Positions 1 through 7,910 of a DNA stretch of 9,572 bases are shown piece after piece. The translations under genes were made by a program, and so were the position numbers. Location: positions 1 through 9,572 of the forward strand of contig JBMNTU010000085.1 in the NCBI GenBank assembly GCA_050945895.1, given 5' to 3'. Below the pieces are notes generated by a model. That model saw only the letters and a list, made by a program, of their open reading frames with translations, ran no database searches and had not been told where the DNA came from. The stretch is from JBMNTU01 sp050945895 (GTDB lineage Bacteria; Bacillota; Clostridia; Christensenellales; Christensenellaceae). Each line of letters opens with the position of its first letter. Position 1 is the stretch's first letter.

Positions 1-18
1 GGATTTACGCCAATATAT

Positions 19-48
19 TTGCATGAGGCGGCTGTATTTTCATATGTT
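19..48 (+). promoter_or_regulatory. Weak candidate sigma-A promoter upstream of the yerC-pcrA-ligA operon
   Basis: TTGCAT at 19-24 and TATGTT at 43-48 are separated by 18 bp. Each matches its consensus hexamer (TTGACA, TATAAT) at four of six positions. A second possible -10, TATGCT at 51-56, has no good -35. Nothing else in bases 1-109 looks like a gene or a terminator. The call rests only on hexamer similarity in AT-rich DNA, so it is tentative; the true promoter could also lie upstream of the window. Confidence 0.25.
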
Positions 49-109
49 AATATGCTAAACTGTAAGAAATGGAGCGCAGAAGCGTTCAACAAAAAACGAG
101 GTATATGAA

Positions 110-406
110 ATGTATGATTCCAAATTCAAAACAATGGAACTGGATGAACTGTTTGCGGCGATCTTGACGCTGGAAAACGAAGAAGAATGCTATATGTTTT
201 TTGAGGATCTTTGTACGGTGGCCGAGCTCAAATCGATCGCGCAGCGCTATAAGGTGGCACGGATGCTGAAGGAAAAGAATACCACACATGTGATTGCGGA
301 GAAAACAGGGGCGTCTACGGCGACGATATCGCGCGTGAACAAGTGCCTAAACTACGGCGCCGGCGGATACCAGTTGATTTTGGACAGGACAACCAAAGGA
401 GAGTAA
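110..406 (+). CDS. yerC: YerC/YecD-family TrpR-related DNA-binding protein
   Basis: A 98-residue protein of the TrpR-related YerC/YecD family, probably a cytoplasmic DNA-binding transcription regulator; its targets are not known from sequence. The family signature FFEDLCTVAELKSIAQR is at residues 30-46. A helix-turn-helix lies at about 58-79 and includes the conserved GASTATISRV stretch, followed by CLNYG at 79-83. The length is typical of the family. The ATG at 110 is preceded by GAGG at 98-101, 8 nt upstream; the ATG at 105 is in another frame that soon hits a stop. The stop codon is 1 nt before the pcrA start, and the end of this gene carries the pcrA ribosome binding site, so the two are almost certainly co-transcribed. 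In Bacillus subtilis yerC also lies close to pcrA and ligA, which supports the assignment. There is no sign of a tryptophan-biosynthesis context, so it should not be called a tryptophan repressor. Confidence 0.9.
   Translation: MYDSKFKTMELDELFAAILTLENEEECYMFFEDLCTVAELKSIAQRYKVARMLKEKNTTHVIAEKTGASTATISRVNKCLNYGAGGYQLILDRTTKGE
395..401 (+). promoter_or_regulatory. Ribosome binding site that fixes the pcrA TTG start
   Basis: AAAGGAG at 395-401 lies inside the last codons of the yerC-like gene, 6 nt before TTG at 408-410. Its strength and spacing, and the good match of the following residues to PcrA N-termini, support TTG as the real start rather than an internal ATG. Confidence 0.75.
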
Positions 407-407
407 A

Positions 408-2582
408 TTGACAGGACTGAACGAGAAACAAAAGGAAGCCGTTGAAGCGACGGAGGGCGCGGTTTTGGTACTGGCGGGCGCAGGCAGCGGCAAAACGCGT
501 GTTTTGACGGAGCGTGTTGCAAACCTTGTGACAAATAAGGGCGTTGCCCCGTGGAATATACTTGCGAATACGTTTACCAATAAAGCCGCGCAGGAAATGA
601 GAGACCGGATTGAGGCGGCGGCAGATGTTTTCATCAACGATATGTGGATTGGCACGTTTCATTCGATGTGTGTGCGGATGCTCCGCCGGTATGCGGACCA
701 TATTGGGTATTCGCGCAATTTTTTGATATACGATACGGACGATACGGTCCGCGTGATTAAAAAAATACTGGAAGAGTATGGACTGAAAGACGACAAGGCC
801 TATGCGGAACGGGCGGTAAAAAACCTGATCAGTAAATATAAAAACGACAGCACCACGCTGGACTTTGAAGCATATGTAGAGGAGCGGAATCCGTTTATTT
901 CGGAATTTGCGGGCAAAATTTTTGAACGGTATAAAGAAACGCTGAAGCGCCAGGATGCAATGGATTTTGACGACCTGCTTTTGAATGCGCTGCTGCTGCT
1001 TGAAACAGACGGCGGCGCGCGGGAGTATTACCAGCATAAATTTCGCTATATTCTGGTGGACGAATACCAGGACACAAACATGGTGCAGTATAAGCTGGTA
1101 AAAATATTGGCAGAGGAATATGGAAACCTGTTTGTTGTGGGCGACGACGACCAGTCGATTTATGCGTTCCGCGGCGCAAATATACGCAATATACTTGAAT
1201 TTGAAAAGGATTTTCCGGGAGCAAAGGTCATTCGGCTGGAGCAGAACTACCGTTCGGATAAAAAGATATTGGACGTTGCAAACTGCATTATAAAAAACAA
1301 CGACGGAAGGAAAGGCAAGACGCTGTGGAGCGCCATAGAAACCGGGGAGAAGCCGGTTGTATATTCGGCGGCCAGCGAGTTTGAGGAGGCGGAAAAAATC
1401 GCAAGGGAAGTGCAGGCGATGGTGGCCAAGGGGGAAGCGAATTATTCTGACATCGCCGTTTTGTACAGGATACACACCCTGTCCCGCGTGCTGGAGGAAA
1501 AGCTGCGGATTTATGCCATTCCGTACCGTATCTATGGCGGCGTGAGCTTTTATGACCGCAAAGAAATTAAAGATATGGTCGCGTATCTTACGATTGTGGC
1601 CAACCCGGCGGCCGATTTGCCGCTGACGAGAATCATCAACACGCCTAAGCGGGCCATAGGAAATTCTAAGGTGGCGGCGCTGATAACGCTGGCGGACTTG
1701 AACGGCCTTTCGCTGATCGATACGATGAAGCAGATTCATCAGCTGACAAGCGATAAAGCGCTGCAAAAAAAGTGCGACGAGTTTATGGATCTGTATTTAC
1801 GCATCAGTGAGGACTATGAAGAATTATCGGTGCATGAAGTTTTGGAGCGTATATACGAGCAGACCGGCTATAAAAAAATGTTGATGGAAGAAAACACCAT
1901 TGAAGCCGAAGGGCGGATGGAGAATATTGAAGAGCTGATTAACTCGGCATATAACCATGACAACGAAGAGGGTGCTACGCTGCATACCTTTTTGGAAAGC
2001 ATTGCGCTGATTACCGACCTCGATACGATGGACGATACGGGCGGTGTTACGCTGATGACAATGCATGCCGCGAAGGGGCTGGAGTTTGATACGGTGTTTA
2101 TTGCGGGGATGGACGAGAATATTTTTCCGTCGCGCAGGTCTGTTGATGAGGATAATGTGGAGGAAGAGCGCAGGCTGTGTTATGTTGCGGTCACGCGTGC
2201 AAAAAAGCACCTATATATTTTGAATTCGCAGATGCGGATGTTGTATGGGCGGACGCAACCGTCTGTACGTTCGCGCTTTATAGACGAAATCGATGAAAAC
2301 CTGGTTGTGCTCGAGGGCAAGGCCGCGCGCCCGGCGATCCGTAAAAAAACGGAGGAGCAAAAACCGCTCTTTACGGGCAGTGTTTCCATTCCCAAAGCAA
2401 AGCCGCAAAAAATTGTGGACGATTATTCGGTTGGAATGCATGTTTTGCATAAATCGTTTGGGACGGGCGAAATTAAGGAGATTATGGGAAAAGGGGATTC
2501 GCGCGTAGCACTTGTGGATTTTGATAATGCAGGGGAGAAAAAGATGTTTTTGGCATTTGCGGCGCTTGAGGTGGTTTCATAA
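408..2582 (+). CDS. pcrA: ATP-dependent DNA helicase PcrA (UvrD/Rep family, SF1A)
   Basis: A 724-residue 3'-5' DNA helicase that uses ATP to unwind DNA in repair and plasmid replication and to clear obstacles at forks. All SF1A motifs are visible: Q-motif glutamine Q8, Walker A GAGSGKT at 24-30, motif Ia at 53-61, motif II DEYQD at 218-222, motif III GDDDQSIYAFRG at 245-256, motif IV QNYRS at 279-283, motif V at 547-561 with HAAKGLEFD, and motif VI VAVTRAKK at 593-600 with the arginine finger R597. Residues about 674-724 (VGMHVLHKSFGTGEI and onward) resemble the C-terminal Tudor-like domain that contacts RNA polymerase in PcrA, which favours PcrA over Rep. The length is close to Bacillus PcrA. 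Translation starts at TTG, 1 nt after the upstream gene, and the stop abuts the ligA start. Residue 54 in motif Ia is Asn where Ile or Val is usual. The pcrB gene found upstream of pcrA in Bacillus is absent. Confidence 0.97.
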   Translation: MTGLNEKQKEAVEATEGAVLVLAGAGSGKTRVLTERVANLVTNKGVAPWNILANTFTNKAAQEMRDRIEAAADVFINDMWIGTFHSMCVRMLRRYADHIGYSRNFLIYDTDDTVRVIKKILEEYGLKDDKAYAERAVKNLISKYKNDSTTLDFEAYVEERNPFISEFAGKIFERYKETLKRQDAMDFDDLLLNALLLLETDGGAREYYQHKFRYILVDEYQDTNMVQYKLVKILAEEYGNLFVVGDDDQSIYAFRGANIRNILEFEKDFPGAKVIRLEQNYRSDKKILDVANCIIKNNDGRKGKTLWSAIETGEKPVVYSAASEFEEAEKIAREVQAMVAKGEANYSDIAVLYRIHTLSRVLEEKLRIYAIPYRIYGGVSFYDRKEIKDMVAYLTIVANPAADLPLTRIINTPKRAIGNSKVAALITLADLNGLSLIDTMKQIHQLTSDKALQKKCDEFMDLYLRISEDYEELSVHEVLERIYEQTGYKKMLMEENTIEAEGRMENIEELINSAYNHDNEEGATLHTFLESIALITDLDTMDDTGGVTLMTMHAAKGLEFDTVFIAGMDENIFPSRRSVDEDNVEEERRLCYVAVTRAKKHLYILNSQMRMLYGRTQPSVRSRFIDEIDENLVVLEGKAARPAIRKKTEEQKPLFTGSVSIPKAKPQKIVDDYSVGMHVLHKSFGTGEIKEIMGKGDSRVALVDFDNAGEKKMFLAFAALEVVS
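2568..2574 (+). promoter_or_regulatory. Ribosome binding site for ligA inside the end of pcrA
   Basis: GAGGTGG at 2568-2574 lies within the last pcrA codons, 8 nt before the ligA ATG at 2583. It supports that start over the in-frame ATG at 2592 and fits translational coupling of the two genes, which have no spacer between them. Confidence 0.6.
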
Positions 2583-4541
2583 ATGGATGAAATGAGAGAA
2601 TTGGTCGACCGGCTGAACGATTATGCCTATCGTTATTATTCGCTGGACGACCCGGCGGTATCGGATAAAGAATACGACGAGCTATACAATAAACTGGCCG
2701 CGCTGGAGCAAAGCACGGGCACGATCTATCCGGATTCCCCTACGCAGCGTGTAGGGGATAAGATTTTGTCCGGATTTCAAAAGCACCGGCATATCGTTCC
2801 GCTTTGGAGCCTGGATAAAGCACAGGACATGCAGGAACTTTGGGATTGGGAGCAGCGCACGCTAAAAAATGTGGAAAAACTTGGAATGCCGGTGCCCAGC
2901 TATTCGCTGGAATATAAGTTTGACGGCCTTACCATCAACCTTACATATGACGGAGGGTATTTGGTGGGCGCGGCAACCCGCGGCGACGGAGAAGTGGGCG
3001 AAGAAGTGTTGGCGCAGATTAAGACGATTAAGTCTATTCCGCTGAAAATAAGGCATACGGGAAAAATGGAGGTGCAGGGAGAAGCGATCATGCATCTTTC
3101 GGCGCTGGACCGGTATAACAAAACGGCGGCGGAGCCGCTTAAAAATGCGCGGAACGGTGCGGCGGGCGCAATCCGCAATTTGGACCCGAAGGTGACGGCG
3201 TCGCGCGAATTGGACGCGTATATTTATAATGTTGGCTATATTGAAGGAAGGGAATTTACAAACCATTCGGAGATGATCGATTTCCTTCGGGAAAACCGGT
3301 TCCATGTAAGCGATTTTGAAAGGATATATTCGGATATTGCCGAAATGGAAACGGCGATTTTGACGGTGCAGGAGAGTCGAAGCAAACTGGACTTTCTGAT
3401 CGATGGGATGGTCGTTAAAATTACAGATTTTGGGACGCGGGAAGCGCTTGGATATACGCAAAAGTTTCCCAAGTGGGCGGTTGCGTACAAGTTTCCGGCA
3501 GAGGAAGCGACCACGACGGTGGAAGAGGTTACGTGGGATGTTGGGCGCACCGGAAAATTGACCCCGCTGGCACATCTTGCGCCGGTGGAAATTGGCGGAG
3601 CGACCATAAAGCGCGCAACGCTGAACAATTATGAAGATATTCTGCGCAAGGATGTTAAACTTCATTCTGTTGTGTTTATCCGCCGCTCCAACGATGTAAT
3701 ACCCGAAATACTGGGCGCGGCTCCTGTGCAAAAAAACGTGTTGGAGGAAATTGCAAAGCCGCAGCATTGCCCCGCCTGCGGTACGGAGCTGATTGAAGTG
3801 GGGCCGAACCTGTTTTGCCCGAATTCGCTTTCGTGCAAGCCGCAGCTTACTTCGCGCATGGTCCACTTTGCGTCGCGCGATGCAATGGACATTGAAAATC
3901 TGAGCGATAAGACCATTGAAATATTGTTTTCGCAGTTGAATATACAGGATATTGCAGGCATTTATACGCTGAAAACAGAGGACCTTTTGGGCTTGGAGGG
4001 CTTTAAGGAGAAGCGGACGGAAAATATTATCTCTTCTATAGAAAACAGCAAGCATCCCCCGCTGGCGAATTTTATTTATGCATTGGGCATTCGCAACGTC
4101 GGCAAAAAAACGGCAAAGGACCTTGCACAGACTTTTGGCACGTTTGAAAGGCTGAAAGCGGCAACGCTTGAGGAGTTGGTTGCAATCAAGGATGTGGGCG
4201 ATGTTGTAGCAAAAGATATTGTGGATTTTTTTGACCATACCGAATATAAAAAGGTGCTGGACGAATTGTTTGACCTGGGTGTTGTTCCGGGAGAAGCCGA
4301 AAAGGTGGATGCGGGCGGTGTTTTTGAGGGAAAAACATTTGTATTGACCGGAACACTGAAAAACTATACGAGAAAGCAGGCGCAGGAGTTGATTGAAGCG
4401 CAGGGGGGAACGGTCAGTTCGTCCGTAAGTAAAAAAACGGATTATGTGTTAGCGGGAGAATCGGCAGGTTCTAAACTGAAAAAGGCGCAGGAGCTGGGCG
4501 TAATGGTTGTCACAGAAGAAGAATTTGGAGAATTGCTATAA
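2583..4541 (+). CDS. ligA: NAD+-dependent DNA ligase LigA
   Basis: A 652-residue ligase that seals 3'-OH/5'-phosphate nicks using NAD+, essential for joining Okazaki fragments and for repair. The domains are in the usual order. The NMN-binding Ia region is at about 1-60 (YRYYSLDDPAVSDKEYDEL). The nucleotidyltransferase core has the AMP-accepting lysine K112 in EYKFDG, ATRGDG at 131-136, QGEA with E167, IDGMVVK ending at K279, and AYKFPAEEAT with K303. An OB fold follows, with VGRTGKLTPLA. A four-cysteine zinc finger uses C396, C399, C412 and C418. The helix-hairpin-helix region includes LGIRNVGKKTA at about 501-511. A C-terminal BRCT domain spans about 578-652 (GKTFVLTGTL). The protein is complete and close to the usual length of about 670. 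EYKFDG and RRSNDVIPE replace the textbook E-P-K-hydrophobic-DG and RRAGDVIP; I believe this is a clade variant in Clostridia, since all catalytic residues are kept. No intrinsic terminator is evident after the stop. Confidence 0.97.
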   Translation: MDEMRELVDRLNDYAYRYYSLDDPAVSDKEYDELYNKLAALEQSTGTIYPDSPTQRVGDKILSGFQKHRHIVPLWSLDKAQDMQELWDWEQRTLKNVEKLGMPVPSYSLEYKFDGLTINLTYDGGYLVGAATRGDGEVGEEVLAQIKTIKSIPLKIRHTGKMEVQGEAIMHLSALDRYNKTAAEPLKNARNGAAGAIRNLDPKVTASRELDAYIYNVGYIEGREFTNHSEMIDFLRENRFHVSDFERIYSDIAEMETAILTVQESRSKLDFLIDGMVVKITDFGTREALGYTQKFPKWAVAYKFPAEEATTTVEEVTWDVGRTGKLTPLAHLAPVEIGGATIKRATLNNYEDILRKDVKLHSVVFIRRSNDVIPEILGAAPVQKNVLEEIAKPQHCPACGTELIEVGPNLFCPNSLSCKPQLTSRMVHFASRDAMDIENLSDKTIEILFSQLNIQDIAGIYTLKTEDLLGLEGFKEKRTENIISSIENSKHPPLANFIYALGIRNVGKKTAKDLAQTFGTFERLKAATLEELVAIKDVGDVVAKDIVDFFDHTEYKKVLDELFDLGVVPGEAEKVDAGGVFEGKTFVLTGTLKNYTRKQAQELIEAQGGTVSSSVSKKTDYVLAGESAGSKLKKAQELGVMVVTEEEFGELL

Positions 4542-4651
4542 GAGAAGGATTGAAAAGAAGCGTATGATTTTACCTGCGGTGTGGGCGGGCATAAAAATGC
4601 GGCGAACCTTTGGAAAACCAAGGATAAGCCTGCGTTTTATAGCGTTAATAA

Positions 4652-4680
4652 TTGCTGCAAGCCTTGCTGTGTGCTATAAT
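4652..4680 (+). promoter_or_regulatory. Sigma-A promoter with extended -10 for gatCAB
   Basis: TTGCTG at 4652-4657 is a -35 element with three of six consensus bases. A 17-bp spacer leads to a perfect TATAAT at 4675-4680. The bases just before it, TGC at 4672-4674, form a TGN extended -10. Transcription would start near 4687, giving a leader of about 30 nt before gatC. The gatC ribosome binding site is AAGGAG at 4702-4707, 12 nt from its ATG, which is a little long. No T-box or other riboswitch fits in so short a leader. The promoter separates the ligA and gat units, although readthrough from ligA is possible because no terminator is visible in 4542-4651. Confidence 0.75.
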
Positions 4681-4719
4681 ATGTTTTGTGATTTTTATGC
4701 GAAGGAGCGATAAACGGCC

Positions 4720-5007
4720 ATGAAAGTATCGATAGAAGAAGTTGAGAAGGTTGCCCTGCTCTCTATGGTGGAGCTTACGGAGCTGCAGAAGGAGCGCATG
4801 CAGCAGGATTTAGGAGATATTTTGGAGCATTGCCAAAAGCTGAATGAGCTTCCGACGGAGGGAGTGGAACCAACAACATATATTTTGAAGCAGCAAAATG
4901 TTTTTCGCGCGGATGTGCCGGCTGTGCCGAGCAAACGTGAGGAAATGCTGCAAAATGCACCAGAGCAGCAGGACGGCGGGTTTATTGTGCCCAAAGTGGT
5001 CGAGTAG
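4720..5007 (+). CDS. gatC: Asp-tRNA(Asn)/Glu-tRNA(Gln) amidotransferase subunit C
   Basis: A 95-residue small subunit of the heterotrimeric GatCAB amidotransferase. It wraps around GatA and GatB and stabilises the complex, with no catalytic residues of its own. Family features are visible in order: the N-terminal helix IEEVEKVALLSMVELTE, the central DILEHCQKLNELPTEGVEPTT at about 33-53, the NVFR element, and the C-terminal APEQQDGGFIVPKVVE. The length matches the usual 95-100. ATG at 4720 aligns with known GatC N-termini. The stop codon overlaps the strong gatA ribosome binding site, so gatC and gatA are co-translated. GatC is often poorly conserved, but its position directly before gatA makes the call secure. 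Confidence 0.96.
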   Translation: MKVSIEEVEKVALLSMVELTELQKERMQQDLGDILEHCQKLNELPTEGVEPTTYILKQQNVFRADVPAVPSKREEMLQNAPEQQDGGFIVPKVVE

Positions 5008-5016
5008 GAGGAACGG

Positions 5017-6471
5017 ATGAAGCTGAATGAATTAACGGTTAAACAGGCGCTTTTAGCGCTGGATAAAAAGGAAATATCCTCTGAAGAACTTACGCGCGCA
5101 TGCCTTGATTCGGTACACAAAAATGAGCCGCACATCAATGCGCTGATTACGGTAACGGAACAGCAAGCGCTTGCCGCGGCAAAAAAGATTGACGATAAAC
5201 GCGCCAAAGGCGAAAAAGTTGGCAGGCTGGCGGGCATTCCGGGCATTTTGAAGGATAATATTTCTACGCGGGGCGTAAAGACAACAGCCGCGTCTAAAAT
5301 GCTGCATAACTACGAGCCGGTATTCAATGCGACAGTGGTAGACCGTTTGGATAACGAAGACTATGTGCTTGTTGGCAAGGCCAATATGGATGAATTTGCG
5401 ATGGGCTCTTCGAGCGAGACATCGTACTTTGGGCCGGTAAACAATCCGTGGGATACGGAAAGGGTTGCCGGCGGCTCGTCGGGAGGCAGCGCGGCGGGCC
5501 TGGCTGCGGGAGAAGCGCTGTTTGCGCTTGGGTCGGACACGGGCGGAAGCATCCGCCAGCCGGCGGCGTTTTGCGGCGTGGTAGGGCTAAAGCCTACCTA
5601 TGGAACAGTTTCGCGCTATGGCGTGCTGGCGTATGCATCGTCGCTTGACCAGGTGGGCACGTTTACGCAAAACGTGGAAGATGCGGCGCTGGTTTTCGAT
5701 ATTATTTCCGGCCACGACCCGATGGATTCCACTTCGGCAACGATGGATTACCCCAGCTATGGCGCGGGAATGAAAGAAGACATCCGTGGGATGAAGGTTG
5801 GGCTGCCCAGGCAGTGTATGGAAAAGACGATGAGCACGGATGTACGCGAGTCGGTTATGCAGGCCGCCAAATATTTTGAAGAAATGGGCGCGCAGGTCGT
5901 GGAGGTAGAGCTTCCTGCGTTTGACTATGCATTGTCGGTGTATTATGTGATTGGCCCGGCAGAGGCTGCATCGAATTTTTCGTGCTACGACGGCATTCGC
6001 TACGGATACCGCGCGGAGGACTACAGCGATATTAAAGAACTGTATAAGAAGACGCGTACGGAGGGATTTGGTGATGAGGTAAAGCGCCGTATTATGCTGG
6101 GGAATTATGTGCTTAGCTCGGGGTATTACGATGCATATTATTTGAAAGCGCTAAAAACGCGCACGCTTATCAAAAACGATTATGACAAGGCGTTTGAGAA
6201 GTGTGATGTGCTGATATCGCCCATGACGGACACGACGGCGTTTAAAAAAGGATCGAAAACAAAGCCGCTTGATATGTATGCGATGGATTTATTTACGGTA
6301 TCGGTAAATATTGCAGGGCATACGGCAATTTCCGTGCCGGCGGGGCTGGGTGCGGACGGCATGCCCATGGGGCTGCAGATTATTGCAAAAGCGTTTGACG
6401 AAAACACATTGTTTAAAGCGGCGTACAACTTTGAGCAAAAAGCGGGCTTTACAGCAAAACCCAAACTGTAG
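5017..6471 (+). CDS. gatA: Asp-tRNA(Asn)/Glu-tRNA(Gln) amidotransferase subunit A (glutaminase)
   Basis: A 484-residue amidase-signature enzyme. It hydrolyses glutamine and passes ammonia through a channel to GatB, where the misacylated tRNA is amidated. The Lys-cisSer-Ser triad is intact: K79 in GILKDN, S154 in the GGSSGGS loop, and S178 in GSDTGGSIRQPA. These positions are the same as in the Staphylococcus aureus enzyme as I recall it. The GLKPTYGTVSRYG stretch after S178 and the C-terminal GMPMGLQII, with FTVSVNIAGHTAISVPAG before it, are also typical. The length is as expected (about 485). AGGAGG at 5006-5011, overlapping the gatC stop, lies 5 nt before ATG 5017, so the start is well supported. 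The gene is intact and flanked by its partner subunits. Confidence 0.98.
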   Translation: MKLNELTVKQALLALDKKEISSEELTRACLDSVHKNEPHINALITVTEQQALAAAKKIDDKRAKGEKVGRLAGIPGILKDNISTRGVKTTAASKMLHNYEPVFNATVVDRLDNEDYVLVGKANMDEFAMGSSSETSYFGPVNNPWDTERVAGGSSGGSAAGLAAGEALFALGSDTGGSIRQPAAFCGVVGLKPTYGTVSRYGVLAYASSLDQVGTFTQNVEDAALVFDIISGHDPMDSTSATMDYPSYGAGMKEDIRGMKVGLPRQCMEKTMSTDVRESVMQAAKYFEEMGAQVVEVELPAFDYALSVYYVIGPAEAASNFSCYDGIRYGYRAEDYSDIKELYKKTRTEGFGDEVKRRIMLGNYVLSSGYYDAYYLKALKTRTLIKNDYDKAFEKCDVLISPMTDTTAFKKGSKTKPLDMYAMDLFTVSVNIAGHTAISVPAGLGADGMPMGLQIIAKAFDENTLFKAAYNFEQKAGFTAKPKL

Positions 6472-6483
6472 GAGACAAATTGG

Positions 6484-7908
6484 ATGAAATATGAAATTGT
6501 GATTGGGCTTGAAGTCCATGTGGAGATGTCTACAAAAACGAAAATATTTTGCGGCTGCAAAAATGAGTTTGGTGCCCCGCCGAATACAAATGTGTGCCCG
6601 GTTTGCCTTGCATTCCCCGGGACATTGCCTGTTTTGAATGAAAAAGCAGTGGAATACGGCGTGAAGGCGGGACTTTCGCTTAATTGCCATATACCCAATT
6701 ATTCCAAGCTGGATCGCAAAAGCTACTTTTACCCCGATCTTCCAAAGGCATACCAGATTTCGCAGTTTGACCTGCCGCTTTGCGGCAAAGGAGAGGTTGA
6801 GCTTAATATAGACGGGGAAAAGCATACGATTGGCATTACGCGTATTCATATCGAAGAGGACGCGGGCAAACTAATCCATGAAGGCAGCGTGAGCGAGGTG
6901 GACTATAACCGCGGCGGCGTGCCGCTGATGGAAATTGTAACGGAGCCGGATTTTAGGAGCGCGGCGCAGGTTCGGGCTTTTTTGGATATTGTGAAGGCAA
7001 ATATGGAATATATTGGCGTTTCGGACTGCAAGATGGAAGAAGGCTCGCTACGGTGCGATATCAATATTTCTGTGCGTCCGGAGGGCTCTGAGGCGTATGG
7101 CGTGCGGACGGAAATGAAGAACATCAACAGTTTTTCGGCTGCCAACCGCGCGATTGAGTATGAATATAAACGGCATATAGAGGTGATTGAGGACGGAGGC
7201 GAGCTTGTTCAGGAAACCCGCCGGTGGGACGATGCAAAAGGTAAGACCTATTCTATGCGCGACAAAGAAGAAGCACATGACTACCGTTATTTTCCGGATC
7301 CAAACCTGGTGCCCATTTACCTGACGGATGAGCGTATACAGCAAATACGCGACTCTCTGCCCGAGCTGCCCGCTGCCAAAAAAGCGCGATATGTGGCGGA
7401 ATATGGATTGCCGGAGTATGATGCAGGCGTTTTGACTATGTCTAAATATACGGCAAAGCTGTTTGAGGAATGCGTGGCGCTGTACCCGGAGCCAAAGGCG
7501 ATCAGCAACTATATTATGGTGGATTTGGCACGGCTGCTGAACGAAAACAACATTGAGCCGAAGAACATTCCCATAACGGCGGAGGGGCTGGTAGGCGTAC
7601 TGAAGCTGGTAAGCGATGGCAAAATCAATTCCAGCGTAGGAAAGCAAGTGTTTGAGGAGATGTTTAAGACGGGCAAAAAGCCGGCGGATATTGTGGCGGA
7701 AAAAGGCCTCGAGCAAATTGACGATACGGATGAGATATTGAGCCTGGTGCAAAAGATCGTAAAGGAGAACCCCAAGCCGGTCCAGGATTATAAAAATGGA
7801 AACAAAAAAGCGATGACATTTTTTGTTGGGCAGGTTATGAAAGCGACAAAGGGCAAGGCAAATCCGAAGACGGTGAATGAGCTTGTTTTGGCAGAGCTAG
7901 AAAAATAG
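6484..7908 (+). CDS. gatB: Asp-tRNA(Asn)/Glu-tRNA(Gln) amidotransferase subunit B
   Basis: A 474-residue subunit that binds the misacylated tRNA, activates the Glu (or Asp) side chain with ATP, and amidates it with ammonia from GatA. The N-terminal catalytic cradle shows IGLEVHVEM with E10 and H12. A zinc-binding set of cysteines C23, C25, C38 and C41 (FCGC and CPVC) follows, then FYPDLPKAYQISQFD from residue 82 and IHIEEDAGKLIHE. The C-terminal helical and YqeY-like tail, from about residue 380 (SSVGKQVFEEMF) to the end, recognises the tRNA elbow. The length is typical (about 475). AGGAG at 6470-6474, overlapping the gatA stop, lies 9 nt before ATG 6484. The gene ends 2 nt before the next one. 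A complete GatCAB set implies that at least Gln-tRNA(Gln) is made by the indirect route; whether Asn-tRNA(Asn) is too cannot be told here. Confidence 0.98.
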   Translation: MKYEIVIGLEVHVEMSTKTKIFCGCKNEFGAPPNTNVCPVCLAFPGTLPVLNEKAVEYGVKAGLSLNCHIPNYSKLDRKSYFYPDLPKAYQISQFDLPLCGKGEVELNIDGEKHTIGITRIHIEEDAGKLIHEGSVSEVDYNRGGVPLMEIVTEPDFRSAAQVRAFLDIVKANMEYIGVSDCKMEEGSLRCDINISVRPEGSEAYGVRTEMKNINSFSAANRAIEYEYKRHIEVIEDGGELVQETRRWDDAKGKTYSMRDKEEAHDYRYFPDPNLVPIYLTDERIQQIRDSLPELPAAKKARYVAEYGLPEYDAGVLTMSKYTAKLFEECVALYPEPKAISNYIMVDLARLLNENNIEPKNIPITAEGLVGVLKLVSDGKINSSVGKQVFEEMFKTGKKPADIVAEKGLEQIDDTDEILSLVQKIVKENPKPVQDYKNGNKKAMTFFVGQVMKATKGKANPKTVNELVLAELEK

Positions 7909-7910
7909 GA

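Noticed and set aside
315..1766. 483-codon open frame on the - strand opposite pcrA
   Set aside because: It is in codon register with pcrA, overlaps a full set of helicase motifs, has no recognisable domain, and is explained by scarcity of TTA, CTA and TCA in the sense strand.
2862..4238. 458-codon open frame on the - strand opposite ligA
   Set aside because: Same explanation: register-locked shadow of ligA, rich in Arg, His and Ile, with no domain I recognise.
4607..4623. Possible ligA terminator: inverted repeat CCTTTGG-AAAA-CCAAGG
   Set aside because: The stem is only six pairs with one bulged base and is not followed by a clean T-run; too weak to call a terminator.
4681..4719. T-box or other riboswitch controlling gatCAB
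   Set aside because: The leader from the predicted start is only about 30 nt and contains no T-box sequence or stable stem.
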